A stretch of 5,638 bases of DNA, taken from assembly GCA_029289015.1 (NCBI GenBank), contig JARFUL010000164.1:1-5638 (forward strand), given 5' to 3'. Within the stretch, counting starts at the first letter, position 1. Every line of letters begins with the position of its first letter. Source of the DNA: Syntrophobacteria bacterium. GTDB lineage: Bacteria > Desulfobacterota > Syntrophobacteria > JARFUL01. Of the stretch, positions 5,437 to 5,638 are shown piece after piece. The notes under the pieces are model-generated. The model was not told where the DNA came from. It saw only the letters and a program-made list of their open reading frames with translations, and did not search any database. The translations under genes were made by a program, and so were the position numbers.

Positions 5437-5545
5437 GAATGGTTAAAATAATTTTAAATAAAAATCCCCTTCCCTTCAAGTGGTAACCATTCAGGGCGAT
5501 TTTTCTTGACATTCACCCGAAAGCGCAGTAGCTGTTACTGAATGG
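5437..5545. repeat. Three GAATGG sites around the universal stress promoter, candidate operators
   Basis: GAATGGTTA (5437-5445, plus) and its exact inverse TAACCATTC (5484-5492) bracket the promoter at 5451-5479: one arm falls on the predicted transcription start, the other just upstream of the -35 box. A third copy, CTGAATGG (5538-5545, plus), is the exact inverse of CCATTCAG (5487-5494). GAATGG cores begin at 5437, 5487 and 5540, about 50 bases apart, in alternating orientation. The layout suits cooperative binding of a regulator, but no known operator was recognised. Confidence 0.45.
5451..5479 (-). promoter_or_regulatory. Sigma70-type promoter for the universal stress gene
   Basis: On the minus strand TTGAAG (complement of 5474-5479, 4 of 6 matches) and TAAAAT (complement of 5451-5456, 5 of 6 matches) are separated by exactly 17 bases. 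Transcription would start near 5444, giving a leader of about 75 bases that contains the stem-loop at 5390-5410. This is the best promoter in the window. Confidence 0.55.
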
Positions 5546-5565
5546 ATTGCTTGCGGGAAAAGCCC

Positions 5566-5638
5566 ATGCCGGCTCAAAAAAAAGTTTCCTATTATTACTA
5601 TTACTACTGCTCAGGCTTGAGGTCTGCCCGCGAGCCCT
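5566..5638 (+). CDS. Possible gene start cut by the right window edge, poly-tyrosine N-terminus
   Basis: From ATG 5566 the frame is open for 24 codons to the end of the window and reads MPAQKKVS, six tyrosines, then CSGLRSAREP. The tyrosines use both TAT and TAC. A weak GGGA (5555-5558) lies 7 bases upstream. A perfect TTGACA (5506-5511) lies about 55 bases upstream, but its -10 partner at 17 bases (TAGCTG, 5529-5534) is poor. The direction, away from the universal stress gene, suits a divergent gene. I do not recognise the protein, and 24 codons are too few to exclude a chance open frame over a simple TAT/TAC repeat. Confidence 0.4.
   Translation, partial: MPAQKKVSYYYYYYCSGLRSAREP

Overview
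The window reads as a piece of a bacterial chromosome. The genes are GC-rich, with third codon positions dominated by G and C, and the promoter-bearing gaps at about 2840-2920 and 5440-5480 are AT-rich. The gene set is a cysteine-rich radical SAM protein, a DHH phosphoesterase paired with a small conserved partner, a double UspA protein and several small orphans. This fits an anaerobic lineage of the Desulfobacterota (former Deltaproteobacteria) or Nitrospirota type. That placement is inferred from family recognition, not from a marker gene. No rRNA, tRNA, CRISPR array, transposase or phage gene was seen.

Layout. Positions 1-317 contain no convincing gene. A minus-strand intrinsic terminator lies at 78-105, and a run of GC-rich hairpins lies between 176 and 269. 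Two small minus-strand genes follow, transcribed right to left: an exported 88-residue protein (802-1068), then a 117-residue membrane-anchored helical protein (318-671). The 130-base gap between them holds a strong hairpin flanked by 8-bp direct repeats. A 257-base divergent gap (1069-1325) separates them from a plus-strand radical SAM gene (1326-2498). That gene converges on a 61-residue Cys-rich minus-strand gene (2583-2768), with an 11-bp inverted repeat across the junction. A divergent AT-rich promoter region (about 2769-2968) serves this small gene leftward and a two-gene operon rightward: the DHH phosphoesterase (2969-3991) and a 107-residue conserved protein (4017-4340). A stem-loop covers the end of the operon. 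The convergent minus-strand gene at 4431-5369 is a tandem-domain universal stress protein. Its upstream region has a good sigma70-type promoter, framed by inverted GAATGGTTA arms, and a leader stem-loop. At the right edge an open frame begins (from 5566, plus strand) whose N-terminus contains six consecutive tyrosines.

Function. The tightest unit is the DHH phosphoesterase plus its small partner, which probably share one transcript. The radical SAM protein and the universal stress protein appear to be separate transcription units, and nothing in the sequence ties them to the operon mechanistically. The most unusual material lies in the non-coding DNA (hairpin cluster at 176-269, hairpin with repeats at 726-789, evenly spaced GAATGG sites at 5437-5545), in the poly-tyrosine start at the right edge, and in the uncharacterised small proteins. 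No complete new defence or mobile system is evident.
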